Assembly: GCA_951813295.1 (NCBI GenBank)
Contig: CATOTI010000003.1
Location: forward strand, 124,001 to 188,000
Length of the DNA: 64,000 nucleotides
Source of the DNA: an uncultured Pseudomonadales bacterium
Lineage (GTDB): Bacteria > Pseudomonadota > Gammaproteobacteria > Pseudomonadales > Azotimanducaceae
Reading direction: 5' to 3'
The notes under the pieces are model-generated. The model worked only from the letters and a program-made list of their open reading frames with translations. It was not told the DNA's origin and did not search any database. The translations under genes were made by a program, and so were the position numbers. Of this stretch, positions 25,874 through 35,222 are shown one piece after another (the first letter of the stretch is position 1; each line of letters opens with the position of its first letter).

Positions 25874-27061
25874 CTAGTCCGGCAGCCCCAACACGCGCTT
25901 TGCGATGATGTTGAGCTGCACCTCCTTGGTGCCGCCGGCAATCGTGAGCGCTTTCTGACGTAGCCACTCGCGGGTTGTGTTGATTTCGCGCGACTCGAAC
26001 GTCTCACCTTCCCACCCGACGCCCTGCGTCCCCATGGCTTCGAGCAGCAGTTCGTGTCCGTCCTGGTGGTGGAGCGCACCGGAAAGCTTGACCGCGGACG
26101 AGGCAAATCCCGGGGCGCGGGCTTGTGTTTCCTCGATCACGCGCTGCTGCGTCAGTCGTTGAGCGTGGCCGGCTTGTTCGAAGCGGATCAGGCGATCGCG
26201 CAGGCCATGGTCGAGGATTCGACCCCGCGAATCGGCGTCGACGTAGGCGCTGAGTTTCTCCGGCATCCGGGCGTCTTCGCTGCCCCCCCCCTGAGAGCCC
26301 GATGTGTTGATTCCGGCGTGAGTGGACCGCTCGAACTGGAGTAGTCGCTTGCCTACCGTCCAGCCGTGATCGACGCCGCCGACGACGTCGTCGACCGGTG
26401 CGACGGCGTCCTCGAAGAGGGTTTCGTTGAAGGGCGAGGCGCCGGAGATCAGGCGGATCGGCCGCACCGTGACGCCGGGTTGCGACATGTCGACGAGGAT
26501 CAGGGAGATACCTTCGTGCTTGGGCTTGTCAGGCGACGTGCGCGCGAGCACGAAGATGTAGTCCGCTTCCATCGCATCCGACGTCCAGATCTTGCGGCCG
26601 TTCAGAAGGTAGTTGTCGCCGTCCTTCACGGCGCGCAACGACAGGCTCGCGAGATCCGATCCCGCACCGGGTTCCGAATAGCCCATGGCCCAACCGCCGT
26701 CGCCACGCGAGATACCCGGTAACCAGCGGGCTTTTTGCTCGTCGCTGCCGTACTCGAGCAAGGTCGGACCGATGTAGTTGACGCCCCGGCCGGTGAGTGG
26801 CGGGCGCGCGTTGATGCGTTTCAGTTCATCGATCAGTACGGCGTACTCGTCGCGTGTGATCTCGGCGCCGCCGTATTCCCGTGGCCAGGTCGGCACCGTC
26901 CAACCGCGATCGGCCATTCGATCGAGCCAGAAACGGGTCGGTTCGTCGAGTTCGATCTGTCGGCTGCCCCAGGGGACAAAACCCGGTCGGCGTACTTCCT
27001 CGGGACAGTTCTCTTCGAGCCAATCGCGCGTTTCTGCGCGAAAATCTGCAAGCGTACTCAT
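25874..27061 (-). CDS. Acyl-CoA dehydrogenase
   Basis: The protein has 395 residues from ATG 27061 (MSTLADFRAETRDWLEENCP); an in-frame ATG four codons upstream is an alternative. The FAD-binding middle region shows GYSEPGAGSDLASL and NGRKIWTSDAMEADYIFVLA, and the C-terminal helical domain ends NTTREWLRQKALTIAGGTKE. This is the large actinobacterial/proteobacterial ACAD branch used for sterols and branched or aromatic acids. A near-paralogue lies at 56320-57492. The catalytic Glu cannot be placed with certainty. Confidence 0.88.
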   Translation of the reverse strand: MSTLADFRAETRDWLEENCPEEVRRPGFVPWGSRQIELDEPTRFWLDRMADRGWTVPTWPREYGGAEITRDEYAVLIDELKRINARPPLTGRGVNYIGPTLLEYGSDEQKARWLPGISRGDGGWAMGYSEPGAGSDLASLSLRAVKDGDNYLLNGRKIWTSDAMEADYIFVLARTSPDKPKHEGISLILVDMSQPGVTVRPIRLISGASPFNETLFEDAVAPVDDVVGGVDHGWTVGKRLLQFERSTHAGINTSGSQGGGSEDARMPEKLSAYVDADSRGRILDHGLRDRLIRFEQAGHAQRLTQQRVIEETQARAPGFASSAVKLSGALHHQDGHELLLEAMGTQGVGWEGETFESREINTTREWLRQKALTIAGGTKEVQLNIIAKRVLGLPD

Positions 27062-27131
27062 GCCGGCGAGCATACTCCGTCATCATGACAAACCCCCAGA
27101 ATTTCAAGCTCGGTTCCCTTAAGGAAACGCC

Positions 27132-27959
27132 ATGTCGGATCATCTGATCGAAACCTTCGAAACCTTCGAAACCTTCGAAAGCGGTGTCGCCACGCTCACC
27201 ATGAACCGCCCGGAGGCGCGCAACGCGCTCTCGGGGCCGATGATGACGGCGTTGACGGAGGCGGTCCCAAGGCTCGGCCAGGATCCGAAAGTGCGCGTCG
27301 TCGTGCTCACCGGTGCCGGTGACGCTTTCTGCGCCGGCGGTGATGTCAAAGGTTTCGCGGCTTCGGCCGGTTCGACCGGTGAGCGTCGCGAACGGCCGGC
27401 GTTCGAGACGCGCGTGCAGGGTTTGCGCCAGTCGACCGTACTGATGGAATGGCTGCACGAAATGCCCAAACCGACGCTAGCCGTGATTCCCGGGCCGGCG
27501 GCCGGGGGCGGGCTTTCCTTCGCGCTCGCATGCGATATCCGTATCGCCGCGCGGTCTGCGTTTCTCACTACCGCATTCGCGAAGATCGGACTCTCCGGCG
27601 ACTACGGCGGCTCGTATTTCCTACCCCACCTGGTGGGCGCGGCGAAAGCGCGCGAGCTCTACTTCACCGCCGATCGTGTGTCGGCCGACGATGCGCTCGG
27701 GATGGGGCTCGTCAATCAGGTTTTCGACGACGACGTGTTTGCCGAGCAGTCACGCCAGTACGCCCGGAAACTCGCCGACGCGCCGACGATCGCGCTCGGC
27801 TATATGAAGAAGAACCTCAACGCGGCCGAACGGGGATCACTCGGCGATGTGCTCGACCTAGAAGCCCAGCATATGACGCGAACGTTCGACACGGAGGATC
27901 ACAAACACGCCTCGGCCGCATTCGTCGCCAAGGAGCAGCCGAGGTTCGAAGGCCGTTAG
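27132..27959 (+). CDS. Enoyl-CoA hydratase/isomerase family protein
   Basis: The protein has 275 residues with the crotonase fold: MNRPEARNALSGPM near the N-terminus, the oxyanion-hole segment GAGDAFCAGGDVKGF (about 60-75), and GPAAGGGLSFALACD (about 121-135). AFAKIGLSGDYGGSYFLPHL has Asp/Gly at the catalytic position, as in some isomerases rather than classical hydratases. The N-terminus contains three copies of the tripeptide ETF encoded by exact 9-bp repeats. It is divergent from the acyl-CoA dehydrogenase gene and probably belongs to the same degradation pathway. Confidence 0.88.
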   Translation: MSDHLIETFETFETFESGVATLTMNRPEARNALSGPMMTALTEAVPRLGQDPKVRVVVLTGAGDAFCAGGDVKGFAASAGSTGERRERPAFETRVQGLRQSTVLMEWLHEMPKPTLAVIPGPAAGGGLSFALACDIRIAARSAFLTTAFAKIGLSGDYGGSYFLPHLVGAAKARELYFTADRVSADDALGMGLVNQVFDDDVFAEQSRQYARKLADAPTIALGYMKKNLNAAERGSLGDVLDLEAQHMTRTFDTEDHKHASAAFVAKEQPRFEGR

Positions 27960-28813
27960 GCTGACATCGCCCATTCGTTGTCGGCTGCCTCTCCCGCCAC
28001 GGTCGACCGTGCCATCACCCGCGCCTGATGGGCGGGCCACGGATGACCACGATGCAGCACGCAACGGTTGTCCCAAATCACGATATCGCCGGGTCGCCAG
28101 GCGTGTTTGAGCGTGCGCGGCGATTGCGCGCCGTTCTCGGTGAGATCGCGTAGCAACTGCCGGGAAGTCTCGACGTCCTCGCCAACGATGTGGCTCGCGT
28201 GGCGGCCGACGAAGAGGTTCTTTCGGCCCGTGGCCGGATGGGTGCGGACGATCGGATGCTCGACGGGCGGGAGTTCGTCGAGCTCTGCCGCGCTCAAGAT
28301 CTCGAGGCCGCCGTGCCACGAGTGGCTGAACCGATACGAGTGAACGGCGATTTTCCCCTCCAGGTATTCGCGCGTTTCGCGATCGAGAACCTCATAGGCG
28401 CCGCGCATATCGGCCCACTCGGTCTCTCCGCCTTCGGCGGGCACGACGTGGGCGGCCAGAATCGACGCTTTGGCGCCCACTCTTTTATAGGAGCTATCCG
28501 AATGCCATTGCATATTGCCGCGCTGGAAACGTGCCTGAATGTGATCTCCATCGACCACCGCACCGTCGTTCGATACGTTCGACAGTCGTCCGAGTTTCGC
28601 CTGGGAGGTGCGCCTCAATCCCTTTTCGAGGCGCCCGAAGCAGCGGGTGAACGCAATATGTTCTTCGTCGGTCAGATGTTGAGCAGGAAAAACCAAAACC
28701 GCGTATTCGTGCCACGCCGCCTCGATTTCGGCGAACGCGGCATCATCTAGGGATGCGAGCGAAAGATCGGTAACGTTTGCGCCCAACGTCGAGGAAAAAG
28801 GTTTGATGTTCAT
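27956..28813 (-). CDS. TauD/TfdA family Fe(II)/2-oxoglutarate dioxygenase
   Basis: The protein has 285 residues from ATG 28813 (MNIKPFSSTLGANVTDLSL). Iron ligands are visible as WHSD (H104, D106) and a distal His in CVLHRGHPW (about 256). The order ADMRGAYEVLD, then GRKNLFVGRHASHIVG, then WDNRCVLHRG is nearly the same as in the protein at 58487-59356, so the two are paralogues, probably acting on related carboxylic acids or aryl ethers. It is convergent with the enoyl-CoA hydratase gene with a 4-bp overlap. Confidence 0.88.
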   Translation of the reverse strand: MNIKPFSSTLGANVTDLSLASLDDAAFAEIEAAWHEYAVLVFPAQHLTDEEHIAFTRCFGRLEKGLRRTSQAKLGRLSNVSNDGAVVDGDHIQARFQRGNMQWHSDSSYKRVGAKASILAAHVVPAEGGETEWADMRGAYEVLDRETREYLEGKIAVHSYRFSHSWHGGLEILSAAELDELPPVEHPIVRTHPATGRKNLFVGRHASHIVGEDVETSRQLLRDLTENGAQSPRTLKHAWRPGDIVIWDNRCVLHRGHPWPAHQARVMARSTVAGEAADNEWAMSA

Positions 28814-28874
28814 CCTGAACACATCTCGAGGAGTTGATCTAAGGAAGCTTCGCTCGTGCCGGCGACGGGTGCAA

Positions 28875-29855
28875 ATGCGACCCGCCGCCGTGATTTGGCA
28901 GCGTCGGGCGGCGGTCTTGCTCGTCGTACTACTGAGCGCGGCTGTTCGTCCCGCGGAGTCGACGCTCTACGAACTCGCCAATGGCGATGTATTCGAAGGC
29001 GTGATGGTCGACGGCCTCCGCCACGGCGAAGGGCGCTACACCTGGGCGACGGGCGCACATTACGAAGGCTCGTTTTTGAACGACAAGATGCACGGCAAAG
29101 GCAAGTACACATTCGTCGATGGACGGGTTTACGAAGGCGATTTCGTCAACGACGAACGGCACGGCCAAGGCGTCTTCCGCTTCGACGGCGACGAGTATTC
29201 GGGTGAGTTCCGCAACGGCGTCATGACGGGCGCCGGTGAGATTCGCTACAAAAACGGCGACGTATACAAAGGCGATTTTGTGACGGGCGAACCGCACGGT
29301 GAGGGTCGCTTTACGTGGATCGAGAGTGGTCGGGTCTACACGGGGGCGTTCCAGCGCGGACAACCGCACGGCCTCGGTGCCTACACGGATCCGACGGGCG
29401 AATCCTACGAGGGTGGTTTCCGCACCGGATCGAGGCACGGTTTCGGCGAACTGCAGCTCGCGAGCGGCAATCGTTATCGTGGTGAGTTCGCGAACGACCG
29501 CCGTCATGGGCTCGGTGAGGTGCTCTGGCTCGATGGCGAGAAATATCGCGGCGAGTTCGTGCGCGATCAGTATCACGGCTATGTCGTGGTCGAGAGTCGT
29601 GACAAACCGCCCGAGATCGGCCGTTGGCGTAACGGTGAACGGATCTGGCGCCGACCGATTACCGCTGTCGACGCCTGTAAGTTCACGATCGACGAAGCGG
29701 CCTGGATGTTCGACGGCACCGACTGCGTGAACGGGCTGGCGCATGGCCGTGGGTTTGCGGTGCGCCTCGACGGCCACGCGCTCATCGAGAACGCGCGGGC
29801 GATTCTCGGCCAGTACGTCGAGGGTGACATCAGGATGCTGTCGCCATCGCCATAG
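28875..29855 (+). CDS. Exported MORN-repeat protein
   Basis: The protein has 326 residues from ATG 28875. It carries a signal peptide (QRRAAVLLVVLLSAAVRPAES) and then about ten MORN repeats of roughly 23 residues each (pattern YEGxFxNDxxHGxG, for example YEGDFVNDERHGQGVFRF), up to about residue 230. A short non-repeat tail contains two Cys (VDACKFTI, GTDCVNG), which may form a disulfide in the periplasm. MORN repeats mediate lipid or protein contacts. The next gene, a membrane Ser/Thr kinase, starts around this stop codon, so the two are probably one functional unit. Confidence 0.85.
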   Translation: MRPAAVIWQRRAAVLLVVLLSAAVRPAESTLYELANGDVFEGVMVDGLRHGEGRYTWATGAHYEGSFLNDKMHGKGKYTFVDGRVYEGDFVNDERHGQGVFRFDGDEYSGEFRNGVMTGAGEIRYKNGDVYKGDFVTGEPHGEGRFTWIESGRVYTGAFQRGQPHGLGAYTDPTGESYEGGFRTGSRHGFGELQLASGNRYRGEFANDRRHGLGEVLWLDGEKYRGEFVRDQYHGYVVVESRDKPPEIGRWRNGERIWRRPITAVDACKFTIDEAAWMFDGTDCVNGLAHGRGFAVRLDGHALIENARAILGQYVEGDIRMLSPSP

Positions 29856-29878
29856 GACTCGACATACCGGGCTACACG

Positions 29879-32059
29879 ATGCTGCGCCGTATCGGCGATG
29901 CGTCGTCTCGGGTCTATCTTGCGACCGCCGATGCGAGCCAGCGTCGGGTGGCGCTGAAGGTGTTTACTCGCACGGGCGGCGACGATCGCGACTCATTTCA
30001 GGGCGAAGTCGACGCGCTCGCGCGGCTCGATCACCACAACATCGTCAAACTCATCGATCACGGATCGTTCGATACCGTTCGTTACCTTGCGATGGAGTAC
30101 TTCGCGGGCGGTGATCTCGCCAGCCGGTTGGCCCAGGGATTGCGGTTACGCGATGTGACGCGCGTGACCCGAGATGTCGTTCTTGCGCTGGAGCATGCGC
30201 ATGCTCACGGCATCATCCACCAGGACATCAAGCCGACGAATATCCTCTTTCGTCTTCAGGGCGGTGCCGTGCTCGCCGATTTCGGCATCAGTGGTGCCAA
30301 GGCGACGGACACGGTTCATGGAACCCCGACCTACATGAGTCCGGAACAGTTGCTCGGTGGCGAACTCACGGGTTCGAGCGATTTCTACAGTCTCGGCATC
30401 GTGCTCTTCCGCATGTTGACGGGCCGGGTGCCGTTCGACGCCGAGACGCCGGCCCGAATCGCGTCATTGCACCTGCAGGCAGCGATTCCGCAGCTTCCGC
30501 CGTCGGTCAGCGCGTTCCAGGATGTTCTCAACGGCTTGCTTGCGAAGCGTCCCGAGGATCGATTCGGTGCCGAGCAGACGATCGACGCGCTCTCGCGTGT
30601 CGAATTGGACGGCACGTTGCCGAACGTCGTTCTACGAACAGACACCATCGCGACGGACGAGATTCTCGTGGTCTCGGCACCGATTGAAGTCTCGGTCGCG
30701 AGCCGAGGTGATCCGGGTGGAAGCACACGCGACCGACGTTTGGTTTATGGCGGCATCGCGGCGGCTGCGCTTCTCATCGTCGGGCTCTTCACCCGTCCGG
30801 CGTTCGTCGACCAGGCGCTCACCGCTACGGGACTGCGCGACGACCCCTTGCTCGTTGCCGCCTGGCAGGAAGCGGAAGCTTTGCGCGCGGATCCCAACCA
30901 GAGTCTCGCAGCGGTCGTCTCGGCCTATCGGCGGGTGCTCGAGATCGATGCGGATCAGGCCGAAGCATTGGATGCGATCGGTGCGACACAGAGACGTTGG
31001 AAGAACGACGTGCGCTCGGCGATCGAGACGAACGATCTGTCGTTCGCCGACACGCGCCTCGCGCAGTTGATCGATCTTTTCCCGCAAGATCCCGAACTCG
31101 ACGAATTGGCGCGCCGGTTGACGGAGATGAGCATCGTTCAGCGCCTGCTGACCGATACCGACAGTCTGCTGGCGCGCGGCGGCGGCGAAGATCCCCGTTC
31201 GGCCGCAATGGCGATCCCGAGCTATCAGGAAGTGCTTCGCCTGAGCCCGGGTAATGAATCGGCCCGGCAAGGACTCGACGATCTGGCCGCGTTCTTTTCC
31301 GACCGCGCGACGACGGCGGCGCGCGAACGGCGGGTGGATGACGCCATCGATAGCCTCACGCTCGCCGTCAACGCGAACCCGGAGCATCCAACCCTCGAAT
31401 CGGTGCGTGCGACGATCAACGATGCGGCGAGCCTGCAGGCTGAGATCGAGTCGATGTTGAGTTCGGCGCAGACGCTGCGCGCCGACGGCCGGCTGATCGA
31501 TCCGCCGGAAGACAATGCGGCGGAGATGTATCAGCGCGTGCTCGCGACCGATCCGGACAACTCGCTCGCAGCGCAGGGCCTGGCGGAACTGAACGCGCAG
31601 GTACTCGGCCAACTGGCCGCTGATCTCGATCAACGTCGGTTTGCGCGAGCCGGTGCGCTGATCGAACGCGCCGCCGCCGTGGGGTTCGACGCGACGACGG
31701 TCATCGACATGCGCGATCGTCTGACCGCCGAGCGGACACGCGCCGCGCGGATCGATGAGCTTCTCGCGAGTTCACAAGCCTTGATCAAGGCGGGTTTTCT
31801 CACCGAGCCGGTGAGCGACAACGCCGTCACGCAATTGCGCGAGATCCTGCGAATCGACCCTGGCAACGAGACGGCGCAGGACCTCCTGAATTCGAGTGCG
31901 GCGCGGCTCGCGGGTGTGGCCGAGGAGGCCTACCAGGCCGGTCTCATGGAACTCGCGCGCCAGTACCTCGACCTGGCCCTGGCCATCACGCCCGATGTCG
32001 ACGCCTGGCAGGAACGCCGCGAGCAATGGGTCGAGGAGACCGGTCGCGAGGGCAGCTGA
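29879..32059 (+). CDS. Membrane-bound Hanks-type Ser/Thr protein kinase with C-terminal repeat region
   Basis: The protein has 726 residues if it starts at the first ATG. The glycine loop is IGDASSRVY (5-13), the ATP-binding Lys is in VALKVF (K27), the catalytic loop is HQDIKPTN (114-121) and DFG is at 134-136. VHGTPTYMSPEQ marks the activation segment. A transmembrane helix (GGIAAAALLIVGLF, about 290) is followed by about 410 residues of helical TPR-like repeats (AYRRVLEIDADQAEALDAIG) that should lie outside the membrane. In the same frame, codons before the ATG spell IPGYT, a conserved kinase N-terminus, but no ATG, GTG or TTG is available there. A non-canonical start or a sequence error is therefore possible. 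Confidence 0.85.
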   Translation: MLRRIGDASSRVYLATADASQRRVALKVFTRTGGDDRDSFQGEVDALARLDHHNIVKLIDHGSFDTVRYLAMEYFAGGDLASRLAQGLRLRDVTRVTRDVVLALEHAHAHGIIHQDIKPTNILFRLQGGAVLADFGISGAKATDTVHGTPTYMSPEQLLGGELTGSSDFYSLGIVLFRMLTGRVPFDAETPARIASLHLQAAIPQLPPSVSAFQDVLNGLLAKRPEDRFGAEQTIDALSRVELDGTLPNVVLRTDTIATDEILVVSAPIEVSVASRGDPGGSTRDRRLVYGGIAAAALLIVGLFTRPAFVDQALTATGLRDDPLLVAAWQEAEALRADPNQSLAAVVSAYRRVLEIDADQAEALDAIGATQRRWKNDVRSAIETNDLSFADTRLAQLIDLFPQDPELDELARRLTEMSIVQRLLTDTDSLLARGGGEDPRSAAMAIPSYQEVLRLSPGNESARQGLDDLAAFFSDRATTAARERRVDDAIDSLTLAVNANPEHPTLESVRATINDAASLQAEIESMLSSAQTLRADGRLIDPPEDNAAEMYQRVLATDPDNSLAAQGLAELNAQVLGQLAADLDQRRFARAGALIERAAAVGFDATTVIDMRDRLTAERTRAARIDELLASSQALIKAGFLTEPVSDNAVTQLREILRIDPGNETAQDLLNSSAARLAGVAEEAYQAGLMELARQYLDLALAITPDVDAWQERREQWVEETGREGS

Positions 32060-32164
32060 GCGTGTTTGATGGCGCGTCGAGGCTCAAGAATCGGTTGCAA
32101 TTCCGCGGGGATTCATAAAGATCGCGCCTCGGATCAAAAAAGCCCTTTGGTGTGAGGAAAGACG

Positions 32165-33067
32165 ATGGCAGTCACGATTCCGTTCAAACGCGAACTGGAC
32201 TACGAATACGCGCGCTGTGACGAGGTCGCACCGAACGTTCGACGGGTCATTTGCAAGAACCCGAGCGCGTTTACCTTCATCGGTACAGGTACCTATATCC
32301 TCGGCAAGGGCGACGTCGCGGTCATCGACCCGGGCCCCGTGGACGCGGATCACATCCAGGCGATCGTCGACGCGACTGCCGGCGAAACGATCACGCACAT
32401 CCTGATCACGCACACCCACATGGACCATTCGCCGGGTACAAAACTGTTGCTCGAGCATTGTGATGCCAAGACCTACGGCTACGGGCCCCACGGTGCAGGC
32501 AAGATCGCCGAAGGTGTTCAGGTCGAAGAGGGTGGCGATATGGACTTCACGCCCGACGTGGTCGTCGGCCATGGCGACGTCATCGAAGGGGAAAGTTTTC
32601 GTGTGGAATGCGTCTACACGCCGGGCCACACATCGAATCACATCTGTTTCAAGCTTCTCGATGACGGTCCGCTTTTCACAGGCGATCACGTGATGGGTTG
32701 GTCGACAAGCATCATCTCGCCGCCGGACGGCGACATGAAGAAGTACATGGGCAGCCTCGAACTGTTACTCGAGCGGGACGACGAGGTTTACTGGCCGACC
32801 CACGGTCCGGCGATCACCGATCCGAAAGCGCATGTGCGGGCGTTCATCGCGCATCGCCAGGAACGTGAACAGCAGATCATTGATGCGTTGAAAAGCGGCT
32901 TCGAGCGGATCACCGACATGGTGCCGAGCATGTACAAGGACGTCGGTAAACATTTGTATCCGGCCGCTGCGCGCAGCGTCTTTGCGTCGATGGAGTTGCT
33001 CGTCGATCGTGGCGTCGTCACGTGCCACGGCGAACTAGCGCTCGATGCGAGGTTTACGCTGAGTTAG
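32165..33067 (+). CDS. Metallo-beta-lactamase-fold hydrolase (LACTB2-like)
   Basis: The protein has 300 residues and starts after GAGGAAAG. The HTHMDH motif at residues 83-88 supplies the zinc ligands, with further ligands in CVYTPGHTSNHIC, LFTGDHVMGW and YWPTHGPAI. The C-terminal winged segment (VVTCHGELALDARF) matches the LACTB2/RNase-like and thioester-hydrolase branch. It is cytoplasmic. The last 14 bp overlap the convergent histidine kinase gene. Confidence 0.87.
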   Translation: MAVTIPFKRELDYEYARCDEVAPNVRRVICKNPSAFTFIGTGTYILGKGDVAVIDPGPVDADHIQAIVDATAGETITHILITHTHMDHSPGTKLLLEHCDAKTYGYGPHGAGKIAEGVQVEEGGDMDFTPDVVVGHGDVIEGESFRVECVYTPGHTSNHICFKLLDDGPLFTGDHVMGWSTSIISPPDGDMKKYMGSLELLLERDDEVYWPTHGPAITDPKAHVRAFIAHRQEREQQIIDALKSGFERITDMVPSMYKDVGKHLYPAAARSVFASMELLVDRGVVTCHGELALDARFTLS

Positions 33068-35222
33068 CGACGAGTGGCGGGGCGGTGGGCGTCACCGCCT
33101 CGGCGGCGAGTGGCAGGCGGATCATGAACGCGACCCCCGAGCCGTCGACGAGGTTCATTGCCCGCACGGACCCGCCGTGGTGTTCGGCGATCACGCGCAC
33201 GACATAGAGCCCGATACCGAAGTGGAGTTTGTTGTCGGGCCCTCGCCTCGACACCATCGATTCGAATAGTGAGTTGGCCGCGTCCGGCGGGAGCGTCGGG
33301 CCACGGTTCGCGATCGAGATCTGCAGGAAGTCGTGATATGCATCCACCTGCACCTTGATCGGGCTGTGCGCGCGATGGAAGTCGATGGCGTTGTCGATGA
33401 TCTTGTCGAGTAGCTGCTCGATGCGATAGTCGGCCACCTCGGCGAGCACTGGTTTACCGGCGCCGCGGAAGACGAACTCGTGATCGGTGTGCGTGAGCTT
33501 GCAGTTGTTCACGTAGCTCTCGATGAGCTCATTCAGATCGATCACCTCGAGATCTTCCGCGCCCAACGATTCTTCGAGGTTTGCGGCATCGGCGAGGTTC
33601 TGCACGATCGCGCCGATCCGCAGGAGCCCCCGTTTGGCGCTCTCGAGATACTTGCTGTCGCGCACTGCCTCGGATTCATTGGCGAGGTTCTGCAACGAGG
33701 TCGATAGCGTATTCAGCGGGTTGTTGATCTCGTGGCGTAGCGTGCGCGGCATGTTTTCGAGAAAGGTGTTGTGCTGCTGCAAACGCGTCAGCATTGCCGA
33801 GATGCTCCGCGCCAGATCGCCGATCTCGTCGCCGGCGGTGATATCGCGGGTGAGTGAGTCGCTCGTCAGGCGGCCATGCTGGTCGATGGCGGCGTTGGCG
33901 TCGCGCCGCAAGTGGCGAATCCGCCAGGCGAGCCGGCCGGAGAAGGCGAGTAGGGCCAGGAATCCGGCGATCAGGCTCAAGACGGAGAAGAGAACGACCT
34001 TGTCGACCCCCTGACGCTGAAACCTGAGGATCTGGTCGATGTTCTGTTCGACCGCGATCATGCCGATGACGACGTCGTTATCGCGGATCGGGTGGCCGGC
34101 AAAGATGACTTCTTCGGATTCGTTGAACTGTCGTCGTGCGACCGGTTCGCCCGCGAGGGCACGCTCGATCACCTCGTTCACGTGCGTCTCTTCCACGGGC
34201 ACGGGATTGCCGAGCACGTTGTGGTCGAACCAACGCTCCAGCGAGTTCAGGCCGTCGCCAACGTAGCGAAGCACGGCTTGCGCGCCTTCGACCCAGGTCG
34301 TCTCGGTGGCGGGTTCCGTTTCGCTCGACCGATAGCTGCCAGACTCGGCGCGAATGCGACGTTCGGCATCGATCACGAGGATGCGGGCACCGGAGTAGCC
34401 GAGGCCTTCGATGATGTCGAGCAACTCCGGTGAGCGAAGAACGCGTAGATCGAACGCGTCTTTGTCGCCCGCCGGCAGCGCGTGGACGACCGTCTCGATG
34501 TTGCGCACCTGGTCGTCGTCGACGTCGACGAACGAGATACCGAAACGCCGCGACTCGAGTTCGTCGAGGGGCAGGCGGAACTCGATTGCCATGCCGCCAT
34601 CCGTCTCGCGCAGGTATGCGCGCAGCTCGTTGAAAGGCGCGCCCGTTCGGGCCGTCTGCCAGTCGTCGGCCATCTCGTAGGCCGTCATGAAACCGGGGCT
34701 CGACGCGGTCACGGCGATTCGCGCCTGACTGCCGTCGGAGCGCCAGTAGTTCACGCGCAGGTGGTCGGCGTTCGACAGTCGCAGGAACTCGGGATCGCGA
34801 TAGACGTGGCGATCGTCGACGATCGCGAGGTAGGCGTAGAGGAAGCCGCCGCGCTGCCCGAGACTCAGCGCGAACGCGCTATCGTCGCCTTCGCCGAACC
34901 TGAGTGGTGGCCTGACCGATCCATCACCCCAGTCGCTCAGGCGGCCATCGAGACGAACCGTCGCCGCGATCGGCTCGGCGTAAAGGAATTCGTACTCCTC
35001 CGGGTTGACGGGTAAATCCGAAAACAGCTCGCCCCGACCGTGAAATGAGGTGGCGATGCTCTCGGCCATCAGCTGTTGCTGGTGCGACTGCATACGCACC
35101 AGCAGTTGCTCCATCTCCTGCAACAGGAGGTAGGAGAGCCAGGGGATGACCAGCAACGCGGTGCCGAGCAGGGCGATCTTGGTGCCCAGCCGCGGCCCAC
35201 GAATGCTGGAGCGAACGTTCAC
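33054..35222 (-). CDS. pdsS: Histidine kinase of the proteobacterial dedicated sortase system type (PdsS-like)
   Basis: The protein has 722 residues. An N-terminal transmembrane helix (IALLGTALLVIPWLSYLLLQ) is followed by a large periplasmic sensor. The sensor includes a CBM9-like stretch (AATVRLDGRLSDWG) and FRLPLDELESRRFGIS. A second transmembrane helix is near 395-415 (VVLFSVLSLIAGFLALLAF). Then come a HAMP domain, the phosphoacceptor His in LRHEINNPLNTLS (H497) and an ATPase domain (NAIDFHRAHSPIKV, FGIGLYVVRVIAEHHGG). The length and organisation match the marine-bacterial kinases named for linkage to a sortase. The name rests on recognition without alignment. It overlaps the response regulator stop by ATGA. 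No sortase is encoded in this window. Confidence 0.75.
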   Translation of the reverse strand: MNVRSSIRGPRLGTKIALLGTALLVIPWLSYLLLQEMEQLLVRMQSHQQQLMAESIATSFHGRGELFSDLPVNPEEYEFLYAEPIAATVRLDGRLSDWGDGSVRPPLRFGEGDDSAFALSLGQRGGFLYAYLAIVDDRHVYRDPEFLRLSNADHLRVNYWRSDGSQARIAVTASSPGFMTAYEMADDWQTARTGAPFNELRAYLRETDGGMAIEFRLPLDELESRRFGISFVDVDDDQVRNIETVVHALPAGDKDAFDLRVLRSPELLDIIEGLGYSGARILVIDAERRIRAESGSYRSSETEPATETTWVEGAQAVLRYVGDGLNSLERWFDHNVLGNPVPVEETHVNEVIERALAGEPVARRQFNESEEVIFAGHPIRDNDVVIGMIAVEQNIDQILRFQRQGVDKVVLFSVLSLIAGFLALLAFSGRLAWRIRHLRRDANAAIDQHGRLTSDSLTRDITAGDEIGDLARSISAMLTRLQQHNTFLENMPRTLRHEINNPLNTLSTSLQNLANESEAVRDSKYLESAKRGLLRIGAIVQNLADAANLEESLGAEDLEVIDLNELIESYVNNCKLTHTDHEFVFRGAGKPVLAEVADYRIEQLLDKIIDNAIDFHRAHSPIKVQVDAYHDFLQISIANRGPTLPPDAANSLFESMVSRRGPDNKLHFGIGLYVVRVIAEHHGGSVRAMNLVDGSGVAFMIRLPLAAEAVTPTAPPLVANSA

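Noticed and set aside
29825..29827. TGA in front of the kinase frame as a second selenocysteine codon.
   Set aside because: It lies within the MORN gene coding end, is not in a Cys-aligned motif, and nothing upstream in that frame resembles kinase sequence.
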